Origin: Bradyrhizobium sp. 132
GTDB lineage: Bacteria; Pseudomonadota; Alphaproteobacteria; Rhizobiales; Xanthobacteraceae
Direction of reading: 5' to 3'
Assembly (NCBI RefSeq): GCF_023074185.1
Contig: NZ_JADPKY010000035.1
Span: 1-64,000, forward strand
Length of the DNA stretch: 64,000 bases
Below the pieces are notes generated by a model. The model was not told the origin of the DNA and did not search any database. It saw nothing but the letters and a program-made list of their open reading frames with translations. Both the position numbers and the translations under genes were made by a program. Shown one piece after another: positions 1-10,786 of this stretch (positions are counted from its first letter, which is position 1; the number at the start of each line of letters is the position of its first letter).

Positions 1-602
1 GGCCAAGCTTTGCTATATGGGCCACGCCACCATGGAGAACCGGCATGGGCTGGCGGTGGCCGGCAGGGTCACGCATGCCAATGGCACCGCCGAACGCCGG
101 GCTGCGGAGGTCATGCTGAAGGCGAGACGCAAAGCCGCAGGTCGCCGCATCACGGCTGGTGAGGACAAGGCATACGATACGGCCGATCATGTCGCCAACC
201 TTCGCGCCATCGGCGTGACGCCGCATGTGACACAGAACCAGGCCATCACCAAAACCGGCAAGAACCGTAACAGCGCGATCGACGAACGAACCACGCGGCA
301 TCCGGGATACGGCATGTCGCAATCGCGCCGGGCGATGGTCGAGTGCATTTTCGGATGGGGCAAGCAGCATGGCACCATGCGCAAGACCAAACATCGGGGC
401 ATCGCTCGCGTCGCCGCCGACTTCCTGCTTAATCTGATCGCCTATAACCTGATCCGAATTCCCAAACTGCTCGCCGCATAGCCACCCCGCGCCGGGGCAC
501 ACTCAATAACAAGCTAGAAATTACATCCAACTCTACCGCGCCGCTCCAAAAACGACCGGCGGAAAAATGAAAATTCTCCATTTCAAGGTTTTTCAGCAGA
601 CT
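1..602 (+). mobile_element. 3' end of an IS5-type insertion sequence
   Basis: The window opens inside a transposase gene, and the element seems to end near 602. The 3' end reads ggtttttcagcagact (587-602), which resembles the inverted repeat end of many rhizobial IS5-family elements, and is followed by ctag as a possible target site. The left end lies outside the window, so the length, partner repeat and target duplication cannot be checked. The boundary is an inference from the repeat-like end and the directly following VOC gene. Confidence 0.6.
2..481 (+). CDS. IS5 family transposase, C-terminal part
   Basis: The reading frame is open from base 2, so the gene begins outside the window and only about 159 C-terminal residues are visible. 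The sequence shows features of the IS5-group DDE transposase core: a CYMGHATMENRHGL stretch, then TAERRAA, a conserved DKAYDT segment, and a C-terminal VECIFGWGKQHG block with the glutamate expected as the last acidic catalytic residue. The end (NLIAYNLIRIPKLLA) is the usual IS5 tail. It would cut and paste the element. Whether the copy is intact cannot be judged from this side. Confidence 0.85.
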   Translation, partial: AKLCYMGHATMENRHGLAVAGRVTHANGTAERRAAEVMLKARRKAAGRRITAGEDKAYDTADHVANLRAIGVTPHVTQNQAITKTGKNRNSAIDERTTRHPGYGMSQSRRAMVECIFGWGKQHGTMRKTKHRGIARVAADFLLNLIAYNLIRIPKLLAA

Positions 603-603
603 A

Positions 604-981
604 CTAGTCCGCAGGAAACGTCACCGCCTCGATCCGATTGCCGTCGGGATCGATGACGAAGGCCGCGTAATAGCGCACGCGGTCGTGCGGGCGGATACCC
701 GGCGCACCGTCGGATGCACCGCCGGCGGACAGTGCTGCAGCGTGAAATGCATTGACCTCGGCGGTCGTCTTGGCCCGCAGGCAGATATGCACGCCGCTCT
801 CTGGCGTGACGTGCGTCATTCCCTCGCGCAGATTGATCCAGAATTCGGGATAGGCCTTGCCGAAGCCGATCGTCCGCGGTCGCGTGACGAGGCGCGTGAG
901 CCCGAGGGCGGCGAGCGTCGATTCGTAGAATGTAGCGGAACGTTCGAGATTGCTCACGCCGACGGAGATGTGGTCGATCAT
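604..981 (-). CDS. VOC family (glyoxalase/bleomycin-resistance fold) protein
   Basis: A 125-residue single-domain vicinal-oxygen-chelate protein. The N-terminal MIDHISVGVSNLERS and the C-terminal FVIDPDGNRIEAV are hallmark VOC beta-alpha-beta motifs; His4 and the Glu of RIEAV are typical metal-site positions in this fold. Substrate unknown: members include dioxygenases, glyoxalases and antibiotic-binding proteins. The length is normal for the family, so the protein looks complete, although its stop codon lies within a few bases of the insertion-sequence end. Its last residues may therefore have been altered by the insertion. No operon partner is evident: it is separated from cimA by a palindromic repeat. 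Confidence 0.8.
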   Translation of the reverse strand: MIDHISVGVSNLERSATFYESTLAALGLTRLVTRPRTIGFGKAYPEFWINLREGMTHVTPESGVHICLRAKTTAEVNAFHAAALSAGGASDGAPGIRPHDRVRYYAAFVIDPDGNRIEAVTFPAD

Positions 982-1003
982 TGGTCGCGCTCCCCTCTCT
1001 CCT

Positions 1004-1097
1004 CGTCATTGCGAGCGAAGCGGCGAAGCGAAGCAACCCAGACCGGCTCTGCGGAAGCAGTCTGGATTGCTTCGTCGCTTCGCTCCTCGCAATGACG
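1004..1097. repeat. Palindromic intergenic repeat
   Basis: A long imperfect inverted repeat. The left arm begins cgtcattgcgagcgaagcgg and the right arm is its near reverse complement, ending cctcgcaatgacg. From memory, this cgtcattgcgagcgaag motif is found widely in Bradyrhizobium and Rhodopseudomonas intergenic regions. It would form a strong hairpin in RNA and lies at the 3' side of cimA and the 5' side of the VOC gene, so it might act as an mRNA stabiliser or attenuator. It is not a typical T-tailed terminator. Confidence 0.85.
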
Positions 1098-1135
1098 GCG
1101 TTTTATGGCGCCGCCATAGCTCACCTCACTATCCC

Positions 1136-2730
<1,595 letters not shown>

Positions 2731-2734
<4 letters not shown>

Positions 2735-3240
2735 TGCAGTGCTCCCGACGCGGGTCCGGTGCCGAGCGTCTTCTGCATGGTGGTGTTGGCGAGCCACTCG
2801 TCGTTGACGGTGATGCTGTTGCGCTGCATGGCGACATAGCCGCGCTTGGCAAAAAAGCCCTGCGCGTTGTCGCTGGCGTCGACCGTCAGCTTGTCCGCGC
2901 CGCGGCCGCCGGCAAGCTTTTCCAGCGCATCGACGAGCATCGTCGCCAGGCCCTGCCCGGCCACGGCCGGATGCACATAGAGCATGTGGATATGATCCTT
3001 GCCGCGCAGCGACGCGAAGCCCACCGGCGATCCCTCCAGCGTTGCGATCAGCGTCAGGTCTGAGGCGAGCCGCTTGCCGAATTCTTCGTCCTCCGCCGCC
3101 GCCATCCAGGCTTGCTGCTGCGCTTCGCTGTAGTCGTCGCCCGTCAGCTCCTCGATGCTTGCTATGAAGATCGCGGCGAGAACCGGCACGTCCTCCGGCA
3201 GGAACGGCCGCAAGCCGGGCTTTGGAAGCGCATGTGCCAT
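2731..3240 (-). CDS. GNAT family N-acetyltransferase
   Basis: About 169 residues with the GNAT fold. The acetyl-CoA pyrophosphate-binding segment is seen as HIHMLYVHPAVAGQGLATML (about residues 84-103), preceded by beta strand PVGFASLRG, with a late FFAKRGYVAM strand typical of the family. Acceptor substrate unknown. It sits between cysS and cimA and overlaps both: its start overlaps the cysS stop (GTGATG, so either the GTG at 3243 or the ATG at 3240) and its stop overlaps the cimA start. The three genes are therefore probably one transcript, though GNAT function need not relate to the neighbours. Confidence 0.85.
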
Positions 3241-4634
3241 CACGCCAGCTCCCAGGTCGTCACCGGCTTGCCGTCGGCGTCCTTGCCATCCTTGAGCACC
3301 ACGCCCTTGGCGACGAGCTCGTCGCGAATGCGGTCGGACTCCCTAAAGTCTTTTTGCGCACGCGCAGCCGCGCGCGCCGCGATCAAGCGGTCGATTTCGC
3401 CGGCGTCGACGCCAGTTGCCTGCTGCTTGCGGCTTTCCCATTGCGCAGCGCTCTCGGACAGGAAGCCGAGCAGACGCAGCGACCCCGCCAGGGCGCTGAC
3501 ATCGGTGCCACGCAGGCTGTGCAATGCCGCGATCGCGAGCGACGTGTTGAGGTCGTCGAGCAGCGGCTCGACCACGGATGCGGCCGGCTGGCCGGGCGCG
3601 ACGTCGGCCGCGACGCGATACCAGTCGTCGAGCGTCCTGGCGCTCTCCTCCAGCGACTTCATGGTCCAGTCGATCGGCGAGCGGTAATGCGTCTTGAGCA
3701 TATTCAGGCGCAGCACCTCGCCCGGCCAGTCCGCAAGCAGCTCGTGGATGGTGACGAAATTGCCGAGCGACTTCGACATCTTCTCGCTCTCGACCTGCAG
3801 GAAGCCGTTGTGCATCCAGTAGTTCGCCATGCGCTCTCGGTGGAAGGCGCAGCAAGTCTGCGCGATTTCGTTCTCGTGATGCGGAAACACGAGATCGATG
3901 CCGCCACCATGGATGTCGAAATGTTCACCGAGATGTTTCCAGGCCATCGCCGAGCACTCGACGTGCCAGCCCGGCCGCCCCTGCGCGGCGATGCCGGCCG
4001 GCGACGGCCATGACGGCTCGCCCGGCTTGGAGGGTTTCCACAGCACGAAATCGGTATTGCCCTTCTTGTAGGGCGCGACATCGACGCGGGCGCCGGCGAC
4101 CATCTCGTCCAGCGAGCGATTGGACAGCGCGCCATAGCGCGGCAGGACGGAGTTGGCCGCGTTCATCGCCTGCGGCGAGAACAGCACATGGTCCTCGGCG
4201 ACATAGGCAAAGCCGCCGGCGACCAGCCTTTCGATGATCTCGCGCATTTCGGCGACATGCTCGGTCGCGCGCGGCTCGACGCTCGGCCGCAGCGCGCCGA
4301 GCGCATCGACGTCGGCGTGAAATTGCCTGCCGGTCTGCTCGGTGACTTTCCGGATCGCTTCGTTCAGCGGCAGGCCGGGGAAATCGCGCGCGGCGCGGTC
4401 GTTGATCTTGTCGTCGACGTCGGTGATGTTGCGGACATATTTGACGTGGGCCTCGCCATGGAGATGGCGCAGCAGCCGAAACAGCACGTCGAACACGATC
4501 ACGGGCCGCGCATTGCCGATATGGGCGAAGTCATAGACGGTCGGCCCGCAGACATACATGCGGACGTCCTTCGCATCGAGCGGCACGAAGCTGCGCTTTT
4601 CCCGGCTCAGCGTATCGTAGAGGCGCAATTCCAT
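3240..4634 (-). CDS. cysS: Cysteine--tRNA ligase
   Basis: A 464-residue class I aminoacyl-tRNA synthetase that charges tRNA-Cys in the cytoplasm. The [18 protein letters not shown] block (about residues 26-43) contains the zinc-ligand Cys29 and the HIGH-type motif. Further zinc ligands appear in WHVECSAM and in [15 protein letters not shown], and the KMSKSLGN loop falls near residue 284. The C-terminal DALR-like helical part is present, and the length is normal. It is first in a cysS-GNAT-cimA operon, which places cysteine charging next to branched-chain amino acid synthesis. Confidence 0.97.
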   Translation of the reverse strand: MELRLYDTLSREKRSFVPLDAKDVRMYVCGPTVYDFAHIGNARPVIVFDVLFRLLRHLHGEAHVKYVRNITDVDDKINDRAARDFPGLPLNEAIRKVTEQTGRQFHADVDALGALRPSVEPRATEHVAEMREIIERLVAGGFAYVAEDHVLFSPQAMNAANSVLPRYGALSNRSLDEMVAGARVDVAPYKKGNTDFVLWKPSKPGEPSWPSPAGIAAQGRPGWHVECSAMAWKHLGEHFDIHGGGIDLVFPHHENEIAQTCCAFHRERMANYWMHNGFLQVESEKMSKSLGNFVTIHELLADWPGEVLRLNMLKTHYRSPIDWTMKSLEESARTLDDWYRVAADVAPGQPAASVVEPLLDDLNTSLAIAALHSLRGTDVSALAGSLRLLGFLSESAAQWESRKQQATGVDAGEIDRLIAARAAARAQKDFRESDRIRDELVAKGVVLKDGKDADGKPVTTWELA

Positions 4635-4928
4635 ATGGATACCCGTCGGCTGTTGGCCGGGCGTCCAGTGCTCTCAATGTTTTTGAGATAAAGACGGCTC
4701 CAGCCAGCGAATCGCTAGCTAATAATCTCGCGGCAAATGGCGCAAATGGCGAGGAGACCGTTCATGCGGCGACATATGGGCCACGAAGGGCCCACGCGTC
4801 AAGGGAGCCGCGGAAATGCCGTCTTATCTCCGCATTGCGCGGCAGCTCCGCCTTGATGGTTCATCATCCTTAACCATTTGAGCCCATTCTGGAACTGGCA
4901 GTTCCTTCTTTTTGCCCCCGGTGTTTTC

Positions 4929-5234
4929 ATGCGATCATTGCTCGCGCTCATTTCCTGCGTCTCCATCCTTGCGGCATCCAGCGCTTTCGCCGAGACTCGC
5001 GTCTTCATCATCGCCAATCAGGCGGACGGCTACGGTGTCGACCAGTGCCTCGCCAAAAGCGAGAAATGCGGCGCACAGGTCGCGCGTACCTATTGCCAGT
5101 CACGCGATTTTGCCCAGGCTTCGGCCTATCGCCGGGTCGATCCCGACGAAATTACCGGCTCTGTCCCCAAATCCGGCGCAAACTGCTCCCATGGCCATTG
5201 CGACGAATATGTCGCAATCACCTGCCAGCGCTGA
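4929..5234 (+). CDS. Small exported cysteine-containing hypothetical protein
   Basis: A predicted 101-residue precursor. The ATG at 4929 gives a clean signal peptide, MRSLLALISC...ASSAFA, with cleavage expected after AFA; a TTG at 4878 in the same frame would add 17 residues that spoil this. The mature part has several cysteines (DQCLAKSEKCG, TYCQS, NCSHGHCDEY, ITCQR), suggesting a disulphide-bonded periplasmic protein. No family recognised. No good Shine-Dalgarno sequence is seen, so the start is uncertain. It is transcribed divergently from cysS. Confidence 0.7.
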   Translation: MRSLLALISCVSILAASSAFAETRVFIIANQADGYGVDQCLAKSEKCGAQVARTYCQSRDFAQASAYRRVDPDEITGSVPKSGANCSHGHCDEYVAITCQR

Positions 5235-5363
5235 ATTCGCTCGGAACTGGCGTATCTTAGGCGCAATCTTTGGCCCCTGAAACGACGTGACGATGCCGCA
5301 GGAAGCGGCTATGGGAGGGCGCGCTTCGCCCCCCAAATCACGCGTGGCCGTGACCTCGCTAGA

Positions 5364-6551
5364 ATGGCGGATATGCCTGAATTTTTGTCTCTCCCCCGTG
5401 CTCGCTTCCTCCTTGCCTGCACCGTGCTCCTAAGCACGGTCGTGCTTGTCACCGGCGCTTTCGCACAGGCCGGCCCGCCCGGGCCGCCGCCGCCTCAGCC
5501 CGGCCAGAACGGGCTTGGACCGAATCCGATGTGCGTGCGACTGGAGGGCCAGCTCGCCGCGCTCGATCGTAGCGGTGGCGGCGGTGACCCCGCGCGCGAA
5601 GACCAGATCCGCCGCTACCAGGAGTCCCAGACCCGGCAGCAGGCCGAGCTCGACCGCGTCACCATGCAGGCCAAGCGCATGGGCTGCGATTCCTCCGGCT
5701 TCTTCTCGCTGTTCAGCGGCCAGTCGGCGCAATGCGGTCCGGTCAACACCCAGATCCAGCAGATGCGCGCCAATCTGGACCAGATCACCGGCAATCTCGA
5801 ACGCCTGCGCGGCAGCGGTCCCGGCGGCTTCAGTCCGGAGCGCGACAACCAGCGCCGCTCGGTGCTGGCGGCGCTGGCGCAGAACAATTGCGGCCCGCAA
5901 TATGCCAACGCCGCGCAGTCGCAAGGCGGCAACTTCCTGAGCAATCTGTTCGGCGGCAACAACCCCAACAGTCCACAAGGCGTGCCGCCCACCGATCTTG
6001 GGCCGCAGTCAGGCACCTATCGCACCGTGTGCGTGCGCACCTGCGACGGTGCGTACTTCCCGGTCTCGTTTGCGACCGTGCCGGCGCGCTTCCCCGACGA
6101 CGAGAAGACCTGCAAGGCGCTGTGCCCGGCTGCGGAAGCCGTGCTCTACACCCATCGCAATCCCGGCGAAGACATGAACTCCGCGGTCTCCATCAGCGGC
6201 CAGCCCTACACGGCGCTGCCGACCGCGTTCAAATTCCGCAGCGAGTTCAACCCGTCCTGCTCCTGCAAGGCCGCGGGCCAGACCTGGGCCGACGCGCTGA
6301 AATCGGCTGACGACAAGGCGTCGGCCGAGCAGCAGGGTGACATCATCGTCACCGAGGAGAGCGCCAAGAAGATGCAGCAGCGGCAGCTCACCAAGGGCAC
6401 GCCTGCAAATGCCAAGAAGGGCGCAGCGCCGGCACCGGCCACGGCCGGCACACCGGCCGCCGCACCGCCCGCCGATACTGGCACCGCTGCGACCACCGAG
6501 AACAAGCCGATCCGTTCGGTCGGACCGACCTTCATCCCACCGAAGCAATAA
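5364..6551 (+). CDS. DUF2865 domain exported protein
   Basis: A 395-residue secreted or periplasmic protein. A signal peptide covers about residues 1-35 (hydrophobic FLLACTVLLSTVVLVTGAFA), followed by a Pro-rich segment. A coiled-coil-like Gln/Arg-rich region (about 80-165) precedes the cysteine-rich core: YRTVCVRTCDGAYFPVSF and DEKTCKALCPAAEAVLY are characteristic of DUF2865 proteins of Rhizobiales. The tail is low-complexity and Ala/Pro-rich. The biochemical role of the family is unknown; an envelope location is likely. It stands alone, convergent with the DUF2189 gene. Confidence 0.85.
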   Translation: MADMPEFLSLPRARFLLACTVLLSTVVLVTGAFAQAGPPGPPPPQPGQNGLGPNPMCVRLEGQLAALDRSGGGGDPAREDQIRRYQESQTRQQAELDRVTMQAKRMGCDSSGFFSLFSGQSAQCGPVNTQIQQMRANLDQITGNLERLRGSGPGGFSPERDNQRRSVLAALAQNNCGPQYANAAQSQGGNFLSNLFGGNNPNSPQGVPPTDLGPQSGTYRTVCVRTCDGAYFPVSFATVPARFPDDEKTCKALCPAAEAVLYTHRNPGEDMNSAVSISGQPYTALPTAFKFRSEFNPSCSCKAAGQTWADALKSADDKASAEQQGDIIVTEESAKKMQQRQLTKGTPANAKKGAAPAPATAGTPAAAPPADTGTAATTENKPIRSVGPTFIPPKQ

Positions 6552-6575
6552 TTCTGCACCAATCTCGAGCCAAGT

Positions 6576-6594
6576 GGGCCGCCGGGAGCGGCCC
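6576..6594. terminator. Possible terminator hairpin between convergent genes
   Basis: gggccgc / gcggccc form a perfect 7-bp stem with a 5-base loop, between the stops of the DUF2865 and DUF2189 genes. On the plus strand it is followed by tcttgctgtt, only a weak U-tract, so termination efficiency is doubtful. Confidence 0.45.
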
Positions 6595-6602
6595 TCTTGC
6601 TG

Positions 6603-7511
6603 TTACGGCTCGCCCTCGCGGCTCCACGGGAAGAGATTGGCCGGAAAGTCCGCCGCATAGCGCCGCCCCTTCGGGGGCGGCGGCGGTTCATCAGGTGGAT
6701 TCGGATTCGGCTCGACCACCCTCCGGTAAAGATGCCAAGTGGCATGACCGAGCACCGGCAGAACGACAGCGAGACCGACGAAGAGCGGCAGTGAGCCGAT
6801 CACGAGCAGTGCCGCGACGACCAGCCCCCACCCCGCCATCGCAACCGGATTGGCCGCCACCGCCCGCAGGGAGGCCCGGATCGCATCGATCGCCGTCGCA
6901 TGCCGATCGAGCATCAATGGAAACGATACGACGCTGACGCATAGGGCCGCGACGGCAAACAGGAAGCCGACACCGCAACCGACGATGATGAGCGACCATC
7001 CTTCCGGCGTCGTCAGCACGCGGGTTGCGAAGTCAGGAATGCTTGCGGCCGCCGCGTGACCGAAGATGGCGACATAGATCGCGTTCGCGACGCCGATCCA
7101 GACCCCGAAAAGGACGAGCAAGAGCACGCCGAGCTCGAGCATGGCGCCGAAGGACGGTGCACGCAAAACCTTGATCGCGTCCCACGCCTCGACCTCCTCG
7201 CCGCGCTCGCGGCGACGGCTGAGTTCGTAGAGACCGATCGCGGCAAAGGGCCCTATCAAGGCAAATCCGGCCGCCAGCGGAAACAGCAGCGGCAGGACCG
7301 AATGGCCGAGGACCATCCTGAACAGGACGAGACCGAGAACGGGATAAATCAGGCATACAACGACCGCGTGACTCGGCATCGCCTGGAAATCCTCCCAGCC
7401 CAGGCGCAGCACCTCTCTCAGGTCGGACAAGCCGATCTTGCGAATGGGATAAGAGACCGCCTCGCCGAACAGGTGCCGTTTTACGATGTTGTTGGAATAA
7501 AGAGTGGCCAT
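6603..7511 (-). CDS. DUF2189 polytopic membrane protein
   Basis: A 302-residue integral membrane protein. The ATG at 7511 is chosen because GGAGGG lies just upstream and family-like sequence begins there (MATLYSNNIVKRHLFG). The cytoplasmic N-terminal segment includes RKIGLSDLREVLRLGWEDF, then about six hydrophobic segments follow, with the conserved GPFAAIGLYELSRRRERGE loop typical of DUF2189. The C-terminal tail is Pro-rich. The family is annotated in many alphaproteobacteria as an uncharacterised membrane protein, sometimes loosely called cytochrome c oxidase subunit I-like. The cox cluster lies divergently beyond a 587-bp gap, so a functional link is possible but unproven. Confidence 0.85.
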   Translation of the reverse strand: MATLYSNNIVKRHLFGEAVSYPIRKIGLSDLREVLRLGWEDFQAMPSHAVVVCLIYPVLGLVLFRMVLGHSVLPLLFPLAAGFALIGPFAAIGLYELSRRRERGEEVEAWDAIKVLRAPSFGAMLELGVLLLVLFGVWIGVANAIYVAIFGHAAAASIPDFATRVLTTPEGWSLIIVGCGVGFLFAVAALCVSVVSFPLMLDRHATAIDAIRASLRAVAANPVAMAGWGLVVAALLVIGSLPLFVGLAVVLPVLGHATWHLYRRVVEPNPNPPDEPPPPPKGRRYAADFPANLFPWSREGEP

Positions 7512-7776
7512 GGACACACCCTCCTCTGCTGAAGTCGCCGCCGCGAACCGCGCGCTTTCCGGCCGCGCGCATCCGCCTTTATGTGCGGGAGACGCGATCG
7601 AGCCGAATACGGCAGTTCCAGGCTCAACGAGGAAGGAGCTTAGCCGGACGAAACCCGTCGCGACCTGCGCCGCAAGCTTAGCGCGGGCGCATCGGAATGA
7701 CCAGCGCTCCCACTTGGTGAATTGTGTTTCGCATATTTTGTGCGATGCATCACATCGAGAATGCAACTGGCGCTCG

Positions 7777-7818
7777 CCAGCTTGCACCGCGACAGGACCA
7801 GCTTGCACCGCGACAGGA
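7777..7818. repeat. 21-bp perfect tandem duplication
   Basis: ccagcttgcaccgcgacagga occurs twice head to tail. It lies in the noncoding region upstream of coxM, about 280 bp before its start. Confidence 0.9.
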
Positions 7819-8053
7819 ATCGTCGCGCCAGCTAAGCGCGTTGACATGCTATTGACGTCGGGTTCGCGGGGGATCATCTTAAAAACCTAGACGCCCCCAG
7901 CAGTGAGCGGTCGCGATCTTTCTCTTGAATGTCGCGACCGGTTGAATGGGCGAGACAAGAGGCGCGGCGATGGCGCATATGTCAGTATAGATGCCAGCAC
8001 AACAGAAGAGTCCGCCATCGCGACCAATGTGAGCTTCGCCCTGGATTCGTATC

Positions 8054-8083
8054 CGCAGCCTTCGATGGCGCAGCCTTCGATGG
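8054..8083. repeat. 15-bp perfect tandem duplication
   Basis: cgcagccttcgatgg occurs twice head to tail, ending 15 bp before the coxM start codon and just upstream of its presumed ribosome binding site (AAGGA at 8085-8089). Confidence 0.9.
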
Positions 8084-8098
8084 CAAGGATGGATCAGG

Positions 8099-8932
8099 AT
8101 GGCTGTCGCACTGATACTGCTTCTGGTCGCGATCGGCTCGGTGCTGTTTCACCTTTACAGCCCGTGGTGGTGGACGCCCATTGCCACTAACTGGAGCTAC
8201 ATCGACCAGACGATCAACATCACATTCTGGATCACCGGATTCGTCTTTACCGCGGTCGTTGCATTCATGGCCTATTGCGTCTTTCGCTTCCACCATAGGG
8301 AGGGAAGACAGGCAGACTACAATCCCGAAAACAAAAAGCTTGAATGGTGGCTCAGTATCGGGACCGGAATCGGCGTCGCCGCCATGCTCGCACCCGGCCT
8401 GGTCGTCTGGCACCAGTTCGTGACGGTGCCCGCAGACGCCACCGAGATCGAAGTCATGGGCCAGCAATGGCAATGGAGCTTCCGCTTGCCGGGGAAGGAT
8501 GGTCGGTTGGGCACGTCCGACGTCGGCAACATCAGTCCAGACAATCCGATGGGCCTCAATCGCAGCGATCCGCATGGCCAGGACGACGTCGTGATCGAGA
8601 ACGGCGACCTGCATCTTCCAACGGGCAAGCCCGTCAAGGTTCTGCTCCGCTCCGTCGATGTCCTGCACGATTTCTATGTGCCGGAGTTCCGGGCCAAGAT
8701 GGACATGGTCCCAGGCATGGTCACCTATTTCTGGATAAGGCCGATCCGAACCGGGACCTTTGATGTTCTCTGCGCGGAACTATGTGGCGCCGCTCATTAT
8801 CAAATGCGGGCCAAGGTGATCATCGAGGAAGAGAGCGACTATCACGCCTGGCTCGATCAGCAGAAGACGTTTGCCGAATTATCCGGCCCAAAGGCCGTCG
8901 TGAGGGCGACGTACCAATCGGGCGGCAAATAG
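8099..8932 (+). CDS. coxM: Cytochrome c oxidase subunit II (CuA subunit)
   Basis: A 277-residue subunit II of a heme-copper oxidase. Two N-terminal membrane helices (about residues 1-20 and 38-62) anchor a periplasmic cupredoxin domain. The CuA site is complete: His190 (VLHDFYVPEFR), Cys225, Cys229, His233 and Met236 in CAELCGAAHYQM, plus the Trp-rich MGQQWQWSF electron-entry strand. It therefore accepts electrons from a cytochrome c rather than quinol. It opens a five-gene cluster whose content matches the alternative oxidase coxMNOP described in Bradyrhizobium japonicum; the symbol rests on that resemblance. ATG 8099 is the only start in the frame. Confidence 0.93.
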   Translation: MAVALILLLVAIGSVLFHLYSPWWWTPIATNWSYIDQTINITFWITGFVFTAVVAFMAYCVFRFHHREGRQADYNPENKKLEWWLSIGTGIGVAAMLAPGLVVWHQFVTVPADATEIEVMGQQWQWSFRLPGKDGRLGTSDVGNISPDNPMGLNRSDPHGQDDVVIENGDLHLPTGKPVKVLLRSVDVLHDFYVPEFRAKMDMVPGMVTYFWIRPIRTGTFDVLCAELCGAAHYQMRAKVIIEEESDYHAWLDQQKTFAELSGPKAVVRATYQSGGK

Positions 8933-9010
8933 GGAAATGCCGCTGCGAACATGGATCGGGCGCGTGAACCAACTCATCGCCCCCGAAGGAAACGACCGAG
9001 GAGGTGCTCT

Positions 9011-10786
9011 ATGGTCGATGTTCCATATGATGGGATCACAGGCATTCCGCCTGCCGAAGTGCCTGAAGTCGAGCTCTACCATCCGAAAAGCTGGTGGACG
9101 CAGTACGTCTTTTCGCAGGACGCCAAGGTCATCGCCATCCAGTACTCGCTGACAGCCTCGGCCATCGGTCTCGTGGCCCTGGTGCTGTCGTGGCTGATGC
9201 GACTGCAACTGGGATTTCCCGGCACCTTCTCCTTCATCGATGCCAACCAGTACCTCCAGTTCATCACCATGCACGGCATGATCATGGTGATCTATCTGCT
9301 TACCGCATTGTTCCTCGGAGGCTTCGGCAACTACCTGATCCCGCTGATGGTCGGAGCACGGGACATGGTCTTCCCCTATGTGAACATGCTGAGTTACTGG
9401 GTCTACCTGCTCGCGGTCCTGGTGCTGGCTTCGACCTTCTTCGTGCCCGGCGGCCCCACCGGCGCCGGCTGGACGCTGTACCCGCCGCAGGCGATTCTCT
9501 CCGGCACGCCCGGACAGGAATGGGGCATCGTCCTCATGCTGTCCTCCCTGATCCTGTTCATCATCGGCTTCACCATGGGCGGGCTGAATTACGTGGTGAC
9601 CGTGCTGCAGGCACGCACCCGCGGCATGACCTTGATGCGTCTGCCCTTGACGGTGTGGGGCATCTTCACCGCCACCGTTATGGCGCTGCTGGCATTCCCT
9701 GCGCTGTTCGTTGGCTCGGTGATGTTGCTGCTCGACCGTCTGCTGGGAACCAGCTTCTTCATGCCGTCGCTGGTCGAGATGGGCCAACTCAGCAAATATG
9801 GCGGTGGCAGCCCGCTGCTTTTCCAGCACCTGTTCTGGTTCTTCGGTCATCCCGAAGTCTACATCGTAGCTTTGCCCGCCTTTGGCATCGTCTCCGACCT
9901 GATCAGCACGCATGCGCGAAAAAACATCTTCGGCTATCGCATGATGGTCTGGGCAATCGTGGCGATTGGCGCGCTAAGCTTCGTCGTGTGGGCGCACCAC
10001 ATGTATGTGAGCGGGATGTACCCATATTTCGGGTTCTTCTTCGCCACGACGACGCTGATCATCGCCATTCCCACCGCCATCAAGGTCTACAACTGGGTCC
10101 TGACCCTTTGGCGTGGCAACATACATCTCACGATACCGATGCTGTTCGCGCTTGGATTCATCGTCACCTTCGTGAACGGTGGGCTTACCGGCCTATTCCT
10201 CGGCAACGTCGTGGTCGATGTGCCGCTTTCGGATACCATGTTCGTCGTCGCGCATTTCCATATGGTGATGGGCGTCGCGCCGATCATGGTTGTGCTAGGG
10301 GCGATCTATCATTGGTACCCGAAGGTCACGGGGCGAATGTTGAACAACGTTCTGGGCCAGTTTCATTTCTGGGTCACGTTCCTCGGCGCCTACCTGATCT
10401 TCTTCCCCATGCACTATCTCGGGCTGCTCGGCGTTCCGCGCCGATACTTCGAGCTCGGCGAGGCGGCGTTCATTCCGCCGTCCGCCCACTCGCTCAACCA
10501 GTTTATCACCGTGGTCGCGTTGACGGTTGGCTTCGCCCAGATGGTGTTCCTGTTCAATCTGGCCTGGAGCCTGTTCGAGGGCGAGCCGTCGGGAGGTAAT
10601 CCTTGGCGAGCGACGACGCTGGAATGGCAGACGCCGGAGACGCCGCCAGGGCACGGCAACTGGGGCAAGGAGCTCCCGGTCGTCTATCGTTGGGCCTATG
10701 ACTACAGCGTGCCGGGTGCTGCTGAGGACTTCATTCCACAGAACCAGCCGCCCACGACGGGGGCCATTCAGGGAGCTGCTCCGTGA
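9011..10786 (+). CDS. coxN: Cytochrome c oxidase subunit I
   Basis: A 591-residue catalytic subunit reducing O2 to water and pumping protons across the inner membrane. A GAGGAGGTG ribosome site fixes the ATG at 9011. Visible active-site residues: a heme-ligand His in FITMHGMIMV, CuB ligand His280 with Glu282 and the cross-linking Tyr284 in FGHPEVY (the A1-type D-channel glutamate signature), His329 and His330 (AHHMY), and His415/His417 in HFHMVMG. The K-channel lysine is in PTAIKVYNW. About twelve membrane helices are expected. It overlaps the next gene by GTGA. Family and context indicate an alternative aa3-type, CuA-linked oxidase. Confidence 0.96.
   Translation: MVDVPYDGITGIPPAEVPEVELYHPKSWWTQYVFSQDAKVIAIQYSLTASAIGLVALVLSWLMRLQLGFPGTFSFIDANQYLQFITMHGMIMVIYLLTALFLGGFGNYLIPLMVGARDMVFPYVNMLSYWVYLLAVLVLASTFFVPGGPTGAGWTLYPPQAILSGTPGQEWGIVLMLSSLILFIIGFTMGGLNYVVTVLQARTRGMTLMRLPLTVWGIFTATVMALLAFPALFVGSVMLLLDRLLGTSFFMPSLVEMGQLSKYGGGSPLLFQHLFWFFGHPEVYIVALPAFGIVSDLISTHARKNIFGYRMMVWAIVAIGALSFVVWAHHMYVSGMYPYFGFFFATTTLIIAIPTAIKVYNWVLTLWRGNIHLTIPMLFALGFIVTFVNGGLTGLFLGNVVVDVPLSDTMFVVAHFHMVMGVAPIMVVLGAIYHWYPKVTGRMLNNVLGQFHFWVTFLGAYLIFFPMHYLGLLGVPRRYFELGEAAFIPPSAHSLNQFITVVALTVGFAQMVFLFNLAWSLFEGEPSGGNPWRATTLEWQTPETPPGHGNWGKELPVVYRWAYDYSVPGAAEDFIPQNQPPTTGAIQGAAP

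Larger units (their letters stand above)
7512..8098. other. Divergent intergenic region ahead of the cox operon
   Basis: A 587-bp region without a convincing gene. It must hold the promoters for the DUF2189 gene and for coxM. Two perfect tandem duplications lie in it (7777-7818 and 8054-8083). A TTGACA-like hexamer occurs at 7843-7848, but I could not pair it with a clear -10 element. No FixK/FNR-type TTGA-N6-TCAA box was seen. The coxM reading frame stays open back to 8033 but contains no start codon upstream of 8099. Confidence 0.6.

Noticed and set aside
7843..7870. Sigma-70 promoter at ttgaca upstream of coxM
   Set aside because: No -10 hexamer lies at the right spacing, so it is not reported as a promoter.
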